From Rhodoferax sp. (GTDB taxonomy: Bacteria; Pseudomonadota; Gammaproteobacteria; Burkholderiales; Burkholderiaceae_C), in assembly GCF_023700745.1 (NCBI RefSeq), contig NZ_JAMPYG010000003.1:62001-126000 (forward strand): DNA of 64,000 nucleotides, in the 5' to 3' direction. Below the pieces are notes generated by a model that was not told the origin of the DNA, ran no database searches, and saw nothing but the letters and a program-made list of their open reading frames with translations. Within the stretch, counting starts at the first letter, position 1; each line of letters opens with the position of its first letter. Of the stretch, positions 23,915 to 32,571 are shown piece after piece. The translations under genes and the position numbers were made by a program.

Positions 23915-26900
23915 ATGCTTTCAAAAATCATCGACTGGTCAGGCCGCAACCGTTTTCTGGTGCTGCTGGCCACCCTGTTCATCGTGCTGGGCGGCATTTT
24001 TGCCGTGTTGCGCACGCCCATCGACGCGCTGCCCGACCTGTCGGACGTGCAGGTCATCGTTTACACCGAGGTCCCCGGCCAGGCACCGCAGGTGGTGGAA
24101 GACCAGGTCACCTACCCGCTCACTACCGCCATGCTGTCGGTACCCAAATCAAAAGTGGTACGCGGTTTCTCGTTCTTTGGCGCGTCCTTCGTTTACATCA
24201 TTTTTGAAGACGGCACCGACATCTACTGGGCCCGCTCGCGCGTGCTGGAGTACCTGAACTTTGCCTCCGGGCGCATGCCCAAAGGCATCTCACCGCAGAT
24301 CGGCCCCGATGCCACGGGCGTCGGCTGGGTCTACCAGTACGCACTGCTGGCCAAAGACAAAACGCTGGCCGAGCTGCGCAGCATCCAGGACTGGTATGTG
24401 CGCTACCAGTTGACCAAGGCCCACGGTGTGGCCGAAGTGGCTTCGGTGGGCGGTTTTGTGCAAACCTACCAAGTCACGGTGGACCCGGTGAAGCTGCGCG
24501 CCTACAACATCCCGCTGATGAAAGTGGCCCAGGTGATCCGCGACTCGAACCGTGACGTCGGCGGTCGCGCGGTGGAAATGGCCGAGACCGAGTACATGGT
24601 GCGCGGCAAGGGCTACCTGCGTGGCAAAAGCGACATCGAAATGCTGGTGGTCAAGGCCGACAAGGGCACGCCGGTGCTGATCCGCGACATCGCCCGGGTC
24701 GAACTGACCCCCGATGAACGCCGCGGCGTCACCGAACTCAACGGCGAAGGCGAAGTGGTCTCAGGCATCGCCATGGCCCGCTATGGGGAAAACGCGCTGG
24801 AAGTGATCTCCAACCTGAAAGAAAAAATCGCAGAAATCGGCCCCGGCCTGCCTGAAGGCGTGACCGTACAAACGGTGTACGACCGCTCCGAGCTCATCAA
24901 GCGCGCCATCGACACGCTCAAGCGCACGCTGATCGAAGAGTCGCTCATCGTCGCACTGGTCTGCGTTGTTTTCCTGATGCATGTGCGCAGCGCGCTGGTC
25001 GCCATCCTGATGCTGCCGGTCGGCATTTTGATGGCCTTCATTGCCATGCGTCTGCTCGGCATGAGCTCCAACATCATGAGCCTGGGCGGTATTGCCATTG
25101 CCATCGGCGCCATGATCGACGCGGCGATCGTGATGATCGAGAACGCCCATAAACACCTGGAGCGCCTGCCCGAAAAACACAGCACCAGCCAGCGTTTTGA
25201 GGCAATGCTGGAAGCCTGCAAAGAGGTCGGCCCGGCGCTGTTTTTCTCACTGCTGATCATCACGGTGTCGTTCCTGCCGGTGTTCGCGCTGGAAGGCCAG
25301 GAGGGCCGGCTGTTCTCGCCACTGGCCTACACCAAGACCTTTTCGATGGCCGGTGCGGCGCTGTTGTCGATCACGCTGGTGCCGGTGCTGATGCTGCTGT
25401 TCATCCGCGGCAAGATCATGCCGGAGGCCAAAAACCCGGTCAACCGGTTCCTGATCTGGGTCTACCGGCCCATCATCGCCGGGGTGATGCGCTGGAAAAA
25501 AGTGACGGTCTTGCTGGCGCTGCTGGCCTTGGGCGCATCCTACTACCCGGCCTCCAAACTGGGCTCCGAATTCATGCCCACGCTCAACGAAGGCTCGCTG
25601 CTCTACATGCCCGCCTCGCTGCCTGGCATGTCGATCACCAAGGCGGCCGAGCTGTTGCAGACGCAGGACAAGATCATCAAGAGCTTCCCCGAAGTGGCCT
25701 CGGTCTACGGCAAGGCGGGAAGAGCCAACACCGCCACCGACCCGGCACCGACCGAGATGTTCGAGACCGTCATCAACCTCAAGCCCGAATCCGAATGGCG
25801 CGCCGGCCTCACCACCGACAAGCTGATTGCCGAAATGGACAAGGCGCTGCAATTCCCCGGCGTGGCCAACTCCTGGACCATGCCGATCAAGGCCCGCATC
25901 GACATGCTGTCCACCGGCATCCGCACGCCGATCGGCATCAAGGTCTTTGGCAAGAATCTTGATGAAATGGAAAAGCTGGCCCGGCAAATCGAGTCGGTGG
26001 TGAAAACGGTGCCCGGCACCAGCAGCGCCTTTGCCGAGCGCCTCACCGGCGGTTTTTACCTCAACATCGAACCCGACCGCGCGCAACTGGCGCGCTACGG
26101 CCTGGCGGTGGGTGACCTACTCGACGTGGTGGGCACCGCCCTGGGCGGCGAAATGGTCACCACCACGGTGGAGGGCCGCGAGCGTTATGGCGTGACGGTG
26201 CGCTACCCGCGTGAACTGCGCAGCGACCCGCAGCAGATCGCCACCCAGGTGCTGGTGCCGACCATGGAAGGCGCCATGGTCCCGCTGGGCCAGTTGGCCA
26301 AGGTGGTGGTGGCCAAGGGTGCGCCCGGCATCCGCACCGAGAACGCGCTGCTGTCAGCCTACATTTATGTGGACATTCGCGACCGCGACATCGGCAGCTA
26401 TGTGCGGGACGCGAAGAAAGCCGTGGCAGAGCAAGTCACTTTCCCGAGTGGTTATTACGTCACCTGGAGCGGCCAGTTTGAAAACATGGAGCGCGCCATC
26501 GAGAAAATGAAGGTGGTGATTCCGGTCACGCTGCTGTCGATCTTTTTGCTGCTGTACCTGAACTTCCGCCGCATCACCGAAACCCTGATCGTGATGCTGT
26601 CGGTTCCGTTTGCCCTGGTGGGCGGGGTCTGGCTGATGTGGTGGCTGGGCTACAACCTGTCGGTGGCCGTGGCGGTCGGTTTCATTGCCCTGGCCGGTGT
26701 GGCGGCGGAAACCGGCGTCATCATGCTGATCTACCTCGACCATGCCTGGCAGGAGATCAAGGACGAATGCCGGCTGGCCGGGCGTGCCCCCACCGTGGCC
26801 GACCTGTATGCGGCCGTGATGGAAGGCGCGGTGGAGCGTGTGCGGCCCAAGATGATGACCGTGGTGGCCATCATGGCCGGCCTGCTGCCCATCATGTGGG

Positions 26901-27049
26901 GCACCGGCACGGGCTCAGAGGTGATGAGTCGCATCGCCGCGCCGATGGTGGGCGGCATGATCTCCAGCACGGTGTTGACGCTGGCGGTGATTCCGGCGAT
27001 CTATGCGCTGGTGAAGCAGTGGCGGCTGAAGCGGGGGCTGGAGGGGTAA
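23915..27049 (+). CDS. cusA: CusA-type heavy-metal RND efflux pump
   Basis: 1044 residues from ATG 23915. Twelve membrane helices, two large periplasmic loops and the HME-RND signatures are present: RTPIDALPDLSDVQVIVYTE, the GAMIDAAIVMIENAHKHLE helix (TM4, D and E residues) and the C-terminal half SVPFALVGGVWLMWWLGYNLSVAVAVGFIALAGVAAETGVI. Met residues in MPTLNEGSLLYMPASLPGMS resemble the substrate path of CusA. It exports Cu(I)/Ag(I) from the periplasm and inner membrane through CusC. The divalent-cation CzcA motif DFGMIVDGAVVM is absent in TM4, which supports monovalent specificity. Confidence 0.95.
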   Translation: MLSKIIDWSGRNRFLVLLATLFIVLGGIFAVLRTPIDALPDLSDVQVIVYTEVPGQAPQVVEDQVTYPLTTAMLSVPKSKVVRGFSFFGASFVYIIFEDGTDIYWARSRVLEYLNFASGRMPKGISPQIGPDATGVGWVYQYALLAKDKTLAELRSIQDWYVRYQLTKAHGVAEVASVGGFVQTYQVTVDPVKLRAYNIPLMKVAQVIRDSNRDVGGRAVEMAETEYMVRGKGYLRGKSDIEMLVVKADKGTPVLIRDIARVELTPDERRGVTELNGEGEVVSGIAMARYGENALEVISNLKEKIAEIGPGLPEGVTVQTVYDRSELIKRAIDTLKRTLIEESLIVALVCVVFLMHVRSALVAILMLPVGILMAFIAMRLLGMSSNIMSLGGIAIAIGAMIDAAIVMIENAHKHLERLPEKHSTSQRFEAMLEACKEVGPALFFSLLIITVSFLPVFALEGQEGRLFSPLAYTKTFSMAGAALLSITLVPVLMLLFIRGKIMPEAKNPVNRFLIWVYRPIIAGVMRWKKVTVLLALLALGASYYPASKLGSEFMPTLNEGSLLYMPASLPGMSITKAAELLQTQDKIIKSFPEVASVYGKAGRANTATDPAPTEMFETVINLKPESEWRAGLTTDKLIAEMDKALQFPGVANSWTMPIKARIDMLSTGIRTPIGIKVFGKNLDEMEKLARQIESVVKTVPGTSSAFAERLTGGFYLNIEPDRAQLARYGLAVGDLLDVVGTALGGEMVTTTVEGRERYGVTVRYPRELRSDPQQIATQVLVPTMEGAMVPLGQLAKVVVAKGAPGIRTENALLSAYIYVDIRDRDIGSYVRDAKKAVAEQVTFPSGYYVTWSGQFENMERAIEKMKVVIPVTLLSIFLLLYLNFRRITETLIVMLSVPFALVGGVWLMWWLGYNLSVAVAVGFIALAGVAAETGVIMLIYLDHAWQEIKDECRLAGRAPTVADLYAAVMEGAVERVRPKMMTVVAIMAGLLPIMWGTGTGSEVMSRIAAPMVGGMISSTVLTLAVIPAIYALVKQWRLKRGLEG

Positions 27050-27127
27050 TTCAAGCTGCGAGACGCGAGATGTTGCGATACATCAACGCATAACGTCATG
27101 CAGGGATTGCATCATCGATACAATGGC

Positions 27128-27150
27128 AAATGCACTACTCAGGTGCATTT
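27128..27150. promoter_or_regulatory. Palindromic operator 1 upstream of gdhA
   Basis: AAATGCA-N9-TGCATTT, with eight pairs counting the inner C/G. The same half-sites and the same N9 spacing recur 71 bp downstream (27198-27222). A shorter dyad, ATGCA-N5-TGCAT, sits at 27098-27112. Confidence 0.55.
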
Positions 27151-27197
27151 AACATAGCCGCGCTCATTAACCACGCCAAAAACGTGCGCAATTCGCT

Positions 27198-27222
27198 GAA
27201 ATGCATCTAATTAATGCATTTC
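27198..27222. promoter_or_regulatory. Palindromic operator 2 upstream of gdhA
   Basis: GAAATGCA-N9-TGCATTTC, a perfect dyad, centred about 71 bp (near seven helical turns) from operator 1. The regulator is not known from this window. A dimeric repressor or activator with DNA looping is a reasonable guess. Confidence 0.55.
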
Positions 27223-27233
27223 AACTCATCTTG

Positions 27234-27260
27234 ATGCTCCTTTCTGGAGCATTTGGTTTT
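27234..27260 (+). terminator. Hairpin with T-rich tail between cusA and gdhA
   Basis: ATGCTCC (27234-27240), loop TTTCT, GGAGCAT (27246-27252), then TTGGTTTT. It could end the Cus operon transcript, but it lies 185 bp past the cusA stop and only about 70 bp before gdhA. A role in the gdhA leader is also possible. Confidence 0.45.
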
Positions 27261-27332
27261 GCTGCGTTCATCGCGTGTGGCATGGCAAGCGACCCCCTAT
27301 TGATCACCCCCCACCCTCTTAAAGGAATGTAA

Positions 27333-28676
27333 GTGAAGTACAAAAATCTGTCGGATTTCATGGACTATGTCAAAGCCCGCGACCCGCACCAGCCCGAGTT
27401 CCATCAGGCCGTGCAGGAAGTGATGGCGAGTTTGTGGGACTTCATCAAAGCCAACCCGCGTTATGCCGACTCGGCCATTCTGGATCGCCTGGTGGAATCC
27501 GAGCGCGTCATCCAGTTCCGCGTGTCCTGGGTTGATGACCACAACAAGATTCAAACCAACCGCGCCTTTCGCATTCAGCACAGCTCGGCGATTGGCCCTT
27601 TCAAGGGTGGCATGCGCTTTCACCCCTCCGTCAACCTGTCGATTCTGAAATTTCTGGCTTTCGAGCAAACCTTCAAAAATGCCCTGACCACCTTGCCCAT
27701 GGGCGGCGGCAAGGGCGGTTCTGACTTTGATCCCAAAGGCAAGAGCCGCAACGAAGTGATGCGTTTCTGTCAGGCACTGATGGTGGAGCTGTACCGTCAT
27801 CTGGGGCCCGATACCGACGTGCCAGCCGGTGACATCGGCGTGGGCGGTCGTGAAGTGGGCTTCATGACCGGCATGATGAAAAAACTGTCCAACAACGCAG
27901 CTTGTGTTTTCACCGGCAAAGGCATGTCATTTGGCGGCAGTCTGATTCGCCCGGAGGCCACCGGTTATGGGCTGGTTTATTTTGTGCAGGACATGCTGGC
28001 TCACAACAAGCTGAGCATGGAAGGCATGCGCGTGTCGGTGTCGGGCTCGGGCAATGTGTCGCAATACACCATCGAAAAGGCCATGGAACTGGGCGCCAAA
28101 GTGGTCACCGCCTCTGACTCCGGGGGCACCGTGATTGATGACGACGGCTTTACCGCCGAAAAGCTGGCCGCCCTGATGGAACTCAAGAACGTCCAGTATG
28201 GTCGCATCGAAGAATATGCCCATCAGTTTGGCCTGCGCTATGAAGCCGGCAAGAAGCCCTGGAGCGTGCCGGTGGACATCGCCCTGCCCTGCGCCACACA
28301 AAACGAGATTGATGGCGCCGATGCCCGCGAACTGGTCAAAAATGGCGTCAAGTGCGTGGCCGAAGGAGCCAACATGCCCTCCAACCTGGACGCGGTGGAA
28401 GTCTTCCTGGCTGGCAAGATCATGTACGGCCCCGGCAAGGCAGCCAATGCGGGCGGTGTGGCGACATCGGGCCTGGAAATGACCCAGAACGCCATGCGTC
28501 TGCCCTGGACGCGCGACGAAGTCGATGCCCGTTTGCGCATCATCATGACCGACATTCACAACAACTGCGTGCGTTACGGCACACGCGAAGATGGTTTTGT
28601 CAACTACGTCGATGGCGCCAACATTGCGGCCTTCGTCAAGGTGTCTGATGCCATGGCGGCGCAAGGCGTGTATTGA
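27333..28676 (+). CDS. gdhA: NADP-specific glutamate dehydrogenase
   Basis: 447 residues from a GTG start after AAAGGA. Family I hexameric GDH motifs are present: GPFKGGMRFHPSVNLSILKFLAFEQ, the catalytic Lys in PMGGGKGGSDFDPKGKSR, the nucleotide-binding VSVSGSGNVSQYTIEKA and GGVATSGLEMTQNA. It converts 2-oxoglutarate and ammonia into glutamate. It stands alone with its own elaborate palindromic promoter region. Confidence 0.96.
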   Translation: MKYKNLSDFMDYVKARDPHQPEFHQAVQEVMASLWDFIKANPRYADSAILDRLVESERVIQFRVSWVDDHNKIQTNRAFRIQHSSAIGPFKGGMRFHPSVNLSILKFLAFEQTFKNALTTLPMGGGKGGSDFDPKGKSRNEVMRFCQALMVELYRHLGPDTDVPAGDIGVGGREVGFMTGMMKKLSNNAACVFTGKGMSFGGSLIRPEATGYGLVYFVQDMLAHNKLSMEGMRVSVSGSGNVSQYTIEKAMELGAKVVTASDSGGTVIDDDGFTAEKLAALMELKNVQYGRIEEYAHQFGLRYEAGKKPWSVPVDIALPCATQNEIDGADARELVKNGVKCVAEGANMPSNLDAVEVFLAGKIMYGPGKAANAGGVATSGLEMTQNAMRLPWTRDEVDARLRIIMTDIHNNCVRYGTREDGFVNYVDGANIAAFVKVSDAMAAQGVY

Positions 28677-28703
28677 GACTGTGGTTCAAGTGCGAAGACA
28701 GGG

Positions 28704-29213
28704 TCAAACCAGCCCCGCCTTCGCCACCAGCTCCCGCCAGGCCGACAGCTTGCGCTCAAAAGACCAACTGGCATTGGCCGGACTGGTCGAAGGCAGGCGG
28801 TAAACCGGCAGGCCCAGCGCACGCGTCACGCGCGCGTGCCTGAAACTCTCGCCACCGTTGTGCGCAATCAGCCGCAGATCGGGGCAATGACGCAGCAGGC
28901 CAGCCAGATCATTGACTTGCGGCTGGCGGATGGCGGTGTCCAGACTGCCGTCGCGCTCACAGGACGCATACACATCCCACAGACCCAGACCCTTATCCAG
29001 CAGCCAGGCAACACGCTGTTGGTAATGATCAGCGCCAGGCATCGGGCTCGCCGGCCAAATGGCTTGCAACAGCCGCCAGAAGGCATTTTGCGGATGGGCG
29101 TAATACTGCTGGCGCGCCAGCGACGTGACGCTGGGGAAGCTGCCCAGCACCAGCATCCGGGTATGCGCTGTCACCAGCGGCGGCAAGCCATGGAGACGGG
29201 TGGATTCATTCAC
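28704..29213 (-). CDS. Hypoxanthine-DNA glycosylase (DNA-deoxyinosine glycosylase)
   Basis: 169 residues of the uracil-DNA glycosylase superfamily, family 6. Motif 1 is LVLGSFPSVTSLARQQYYAHPQNAFWRLL, and the late motif is LPSTSPANASWSFERKLSAW. The central RDGSLDTAIRQPQVND loop fits as well. It removes hypoxanthine (deaminated adenine) from DNA. It is convergent with gdhA. Confidence 0.88.
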   Translation of the reverse strand: MNESTRLHGLPPLVTAHTRMLVLGSFPSVTSLARQQYYAHPQNAFWRLLQAIWPASPMPGADHYQQRVAWLLDKGLGLWDVYASCERDGSLDTAIRQPQVNDLAGLLRHCPDLRLIAHNGGESFRHARVTRALGLPVYRLPSTSPANASWSFERKLSAWRELVAKAGLV

Positions 29214-29329
29214 TGCAAACTCCGTTATTGAAGGCTGGGCATGTCAAGAAAACTGTTGCGCCAGATTTCTCCTGCCATCAAGGCACTATATTTCATGCTG
29301 TTGCACTTCCACTCAAGCATGACGCACCC

Positions 29330-29554
29330 GTGAACTGGCTCAAAAAACTCTTGCCCCGTCGCCAGGCCCTGACACCCGAGCAGCGCGCCAAAGCGCTGAT
29401 CGCCGCCATCGACGCTGGCGGTCTTCCGCTGAACGCGGCTGTGGTCAACGACATTGCCCGCAAGCTGGGGCTGGAGGTGTCGGCCCAGGCGCGCATGGAA
29501 GACACCATTCTCCGCATTCGCATGGCGCTCAAGCGCCTGGAAAGCCATCGATGA
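29330..29554 (+). CDS. Small conserved-looking hypothetical protein
   Basis: From GTG 29330 this gives 74 residues (starting NWLKKLLPRRQALTPEQRAKALI), helical throughout. It ends in LEVSAQARMEDTILRIRMALKRLE, a possible coiled coil. The longer upstream frame overlaps the glycosylase promoter and is less plausible. No family was recognised. Codon use is like the neighbours', which supports coding. Confidence 0.5.
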   Translation: MNWLKKLLPRRQALTPEQRAKALIAAIDAGGLPLNAAVVNDIARKLGLEVSAQARMEDTILRIRMALKRLESHR

Positions 29555-30012
29555 CCAGCTCGATCAAATTCAAGATGACACATCGGTTTCCGCTGCAGGT
29601 TCATACATGCCTGTGTTTTTTACTTCGGCAACTCTTACCGTTCAAAAACTGCCGTTGCTAAAAACCCTGGGAGCAACCCTCTCCCTGAAAAAGAACCGCC
29701 AGCATTTTCAGGATGTGGCAGTTGTGGCGGGAATCCCATGTCAGTTCGTCAGGCTGGCACGGCCCTGACTTTATGCGCCGGGTTGTACTCAACAGGCCTT
29801 CTTGAACGTCAAATGTGGCCTTCATGTAACAAATTGTAGGGAGTGATGCGAATTCTCAATTCCACGTTCTCACCAAGTCAGAAAAATGGCCCTGCGAGTT
29901 CGAAACAAGTGCAAATCCTGATGAGAGATTTTCAATAAGGGTGCAGCGGACTCTCAAAGTGATGGGTCGCTCATGGTGGGTGACCAATATTCAACTTAAC
30001 AGGAGTGTCATC
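29555..30012 (+). other. 458-bp leader of the Tad locus
   Basis: No convincing gene is present. It should hold the main promoter of the pilin genes. A ribosome site AGGAG (30001-30005) precedes flp1. A GGCAC...TTATGC stretch near 29755 superficially recalls a sigma-54 site but has the wrong spacing. Confidence 0.4.
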
Positions 30013-30231
30013 ATGGAAAAATTTGTTCTTGCCACCCGCCGCTTCATGCGTGACGAGGAAGGCGTAACGGCGATTGAATATGGGCTGATTGCATCGCTGA
30101 TTGCGGTGGCGATTATTATTGCTGCCGGGCTCGTGGGCACAAATTTAAGTAACCTCTTTAACGATATTGCTGGCTGCCTTACCACGCCTCCAACCGGCGC
30201 CATTTGCGCCGCCGCCGCTCCCGGTGGTTGA
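30013..30231 (+). CDS. flp: Flp/Fap-type major pilin
   Basis: 72 residues with a basic N-terminus (MEKFVLATRRFMRDEE), the prepilin cleavage site G|VTAIEYGLIASLIAV and the hydrophobic helix of type IVb pilins. The tail contains a Cys pair (GCLTTPP...GAICAA), which may form a disulfide. It is the first gene of the Tad locus, and its strong ribosome site fits high expression. Confidence 0.93.
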   Translation: MEKFVLATRRFMRDEEGVTAIEYGLIASLIAVAIIIAAGLVGTNLSNLFNDIAGCLTTPPTGAICAAAAPGG

Positions 30232-30360
30232 TTTGACTCGCTTCCCCGTGGGGGGAGTAGTTCAACCACATGCGCCTCAGGCTACGGGGTTGCGAATCGC
30301 AGACCTGTCTGCAAGCACTTGGAACTGGCCCGCCATGTCTTCTCATCTCAAGAGTCGGCC

Positions 30361-30528
30361 ATGAAATACCAACGCGGTGTCACGTCCATTGAATATGCCC
30401 TGATGGCCACCTTGATTGCAATAGCCATCATCGTGGGGGTCGGGGCCACAGGGGAGGCGAATGCACTGAGCTGGTCCATCTGGACAGGCAAGGTCATCCC
30501 TGCAATGAAAGGGGCGCTGGGTCCTTGA
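30361..30528 (+). CDS. Second Flp-type pilin
   Basis: 55 residues: MKYQRG|VTSIEYALMATLIAIAIIVGVG has the same cleavage motif and hydrophobic helix, with a very short leader. The C-terminal part (WTGKVIPAMKGALGP) differs from the first pilin. It could be a minor pilin. No ribosome site as good as that of flp1 is seen. Confidence 0.85.
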   Translation: MKYQRGVTSIEYALMATLIAIAIIVGVGATGEANALSWSIWTGKVIPAMKGALGP

Positions 30529-30594
30529 GTTGATTATTGAATGATGCCGGCTTGACCGGTGGCTAAACAACATAAGAAAACAGAAGGGCACCAA

Positions 30595-31200
30595 ATGCAG
30601 TTCAATATCGTTCCAGAAGCATGGCAGGCCATCAGCCTGACCACTCTGGCGCTGCTGGTGCTCACCGCGCTGGTGTTTGACCTGCGGCAGCGGCGCATTC
30701 CTAACAAACTTGTGCTGGTGGCGCTGGTTACTGGCCTGTTCATCAACCTGATTGGCCCGCAGGTCTCGCAGAGCGGCGCCGGTTTGTTCACCGTCTATCC
30801 CGGCGCATTGGGTGCCAAGGGTGCGCTGCTGGGCGCGCTCACCGGGCTGACCATCTTTTTACCGCTCTACCTGCTGCGCGCCATGGGCGCGGGCGATGTC
30901 AAGCTGATGGCTGGCATCGGCAGTTTTGTCGGCCCGGCCACGGCCATCGATGTGGCGCTGTTCATTCTGGTGACCGGTGGCGTGCTGGCCGTGGTGCGCA
31001 TGGTCTGGGTGCGCAAAACACAGCTGGTCCTGTTCAATGTGGTGACCGCGCTGGGCCAATGGGTTCCCGGCTCGGTGGCCCGTTTTGATCCGGCCACCCA
31101 ATCTGCCGATCGCATGCCCTATGGCGTGGCCATGGCCGTTGGCCTGCTGGCCTATGGCGCGTGGATTTTCAGCGGTCACAACCCGATCGTCAATTTTTGA
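30595..31200 (+). CDS. cpaA: Prepilin peptidase CpaA/TadV
   Basis: 201 residues from ATG 30595, six membrane helices. The aspartate motifs of type IV prepilin peptidases are present: FDLRQRRIPNKL (first Asp) and GAGDVKLMAGIG (GxGD). It processes the Flp and TadE/F pseudopilins. A start at 30559 would add 12 residues before the ribosome site. Confidence 0.92.
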   Translation: MQFNIVPEAWQAISLTTLALLVLTALVFDLRQRRIPNKLVLVALVTGLFINLIGPQVSQSGAGLFTVYPGALGAKGALLGALTGLTIFLPLYLLRAMGAGDVKLMAGIGSFVGPATAIDVALFILVTGGVLAVVRMVWVRKTQLVLFNVVTALGQWVPGSVARFDPATQSADRMPYGVAMAVGLLAYGAWIFSGHNPIVNF

Positions 31201-31211
31201 AGGCAAGCATC

Positions 31212-32570
31212 ATGGAAGCGCTATCACACACCACTTCGCCGCTGCTGAAGGCCGAACCACCCGACCCGACCGAGGTGCCGGTGGCCGAAGCAGCCAGCCT
31301 GCCAGCCGCTTTTCTGACCGACTTGGCACTGCGCCACTTTGCACGGCTGGGCGAGCTCAAGCTGGTCCAGATCGCGCACCATCTTGGCATGGCCGTGCCC
31401 TTGGTTGATGGCTTATTGTCGAACATGCGCAAACTGGGTCTGCTGGAAGTGCCGCGCCGCGGCGATCTGGAGGGCGACGTGAGCTATGCCTTGACAGACA
31501 CCGGCCAGCGGCTGGCACGGCTGGCGCATGAGAAATGCAATTATGTGGGGCCGGCGCCGGTCACCTTGCCCGAGTATGTGGCCCGCGTAGGCGAACAAAG
31601 CCAGCACATCGCACCGGTGCGCGTCGCGCGCCTGCAGCAGGCCATGGACGATCTGGTGATCGACCCCGCCATGCTGCCCACGCTGGGCAGTGCGCTCAAT
31701 TCCGGCAAGACCATTTACCTTTACGGCGCCAGCGGCAGCGGCAAGACCTATCTGGCCGAGCACCTGGTCAAGACACTGGAGGGTCACATCCAGGTGCCGC
31801 ATGCCGTGTATGTGGACGGCGAGGTGATTCTGGTCTATGACCCTGTCGTGCATCACCCGGTGCCACTGGCCGCAACCCCAGCACTTGGCCTGACGCGCGA
31901 GGTGCCGATGGACGGTCGCTGGGTGCTTATCGAGCGGCCCGTGGTCATTGCCGGCGGCGAGCTCACGCTGGACATGCTTGATCTGGCCTACGACCCGCAC
32001 ACCCGCCTGCATATCGCACCGCCGCAAATGAAGGCCAACAACGGCATCTTCGTGGTCGACGATTTTGGCCGCCAGCGGGTGAGCCCGCACGAGTTGATGA
32101 ACCGCTGGATCGTGCCGCTGGACCGCCGCGTCGATTTCCTGGCGCTCAACACCGGCACCAAGTTCACCGTGCCGTTTGACGTGCGCGTGGTGTTTTCGTC
32201 CAACCTGGCGCCTGAAGAACTGGTGGACCCGGCCTTTGCCCGGCGCCTGGGCTACAAGATCCATCTTTTGCCGATGAACGCGGACAGCTACCGCACCGTG
32301 GTGGCGCAGGCTTGCGCGCGCAGCGGCGTACCGCCCGACCAGGCCGGCATCGACTACCTTGTCAACACGCTGCACATGCGCAATCTCATGCCCTTCCTGC
32401 CGAGCCTGCCGTTTGATGTGATCAGCAAGATTGCAGACCGCGCCCAATACCTGGAAGAACCCCCGCGCATGACGCCCGAATTGCTGGACTGGGCGTGGGC
32501 CAATTATTTTGGTGGCAATGACCCATTAGCGCAGGCCAAAGCCAGCCCGACCTTCAATCAAGGAGAGTGA
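31212..32570 (+). CDS. AAA+ ATPase with N-terminal winged helix, Tad-linked
   Basis: 452 residues. A winged-helix-like region (about 35-110, LGELKLVQIAHHLGMAVPLVDGLLSNMRKLGLLEV) precedes an AAA+ module with Walker A GASGSGKTYLAEHL and Walker B GIFVVDDFGR. A sensor-like RVVFSSNL and an arginine-containing second region (FARRLGYKIHL) follow. It lies between cpaA and cpaB, is 2 bp from the next gene, and is clearly part of the operon although it is not a standard Tad component. Its role may be regulatory, coupling pilus assembly to transcription. This is inferred. Confidence 0.8.
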   Translation: MEALSHTTSPLLKAEPPDPTEVPVAEAASLPAAFLTDLALRHFARLGELKLVQIAHHLGMAVPLVDGLLSNMRKLGLLEVPRRGDLEGDVSYALTDTGQRLARLAHEKCNYVGPAPVTLPEYVARVGEQSQHIAPVRVARLQQAMDDLVIDPAMLPTLGSALNSGKTIYLYGASGSGKTYLAEHLVKTLEGHIQVPHAVYVDGEVILVYDPVVHHPVPLAATPALGLTREVPMDGRWVLIERPVVIAGGELTLDMLDLAYDPHTRLHIAPPQMKANNGIFVVDDFGRQRVSPHELMNRWIVPLDRRVDFLALNTGTKFTVPFDVRVVFSSNLAPEELVDPAFARRLGYKIHLLPMNADSYRTVVAQACARSGVPPDQAGIDYLVNTLHMRNLMPFLPSLPFDVISKIADRAQYLEEPPRMTPELLDWAWANYFGGNDPLAQAKASPTFNQGE

Positions 32571-32571
32571 A

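Noticed and set aside
29750-29772. Sigma-54-like GGCAC...GC sequence before the pilin genes
   Set aside because: The GG and GC elements do not have the required ten-base spacing, and no activator-binding dyad is seen upstream.
29890-29910. GTTCGAAAC resembling a tRNA T-loop
   Set aside because: No acceptor stem, D-arm or anticodon arm can be formed around it.
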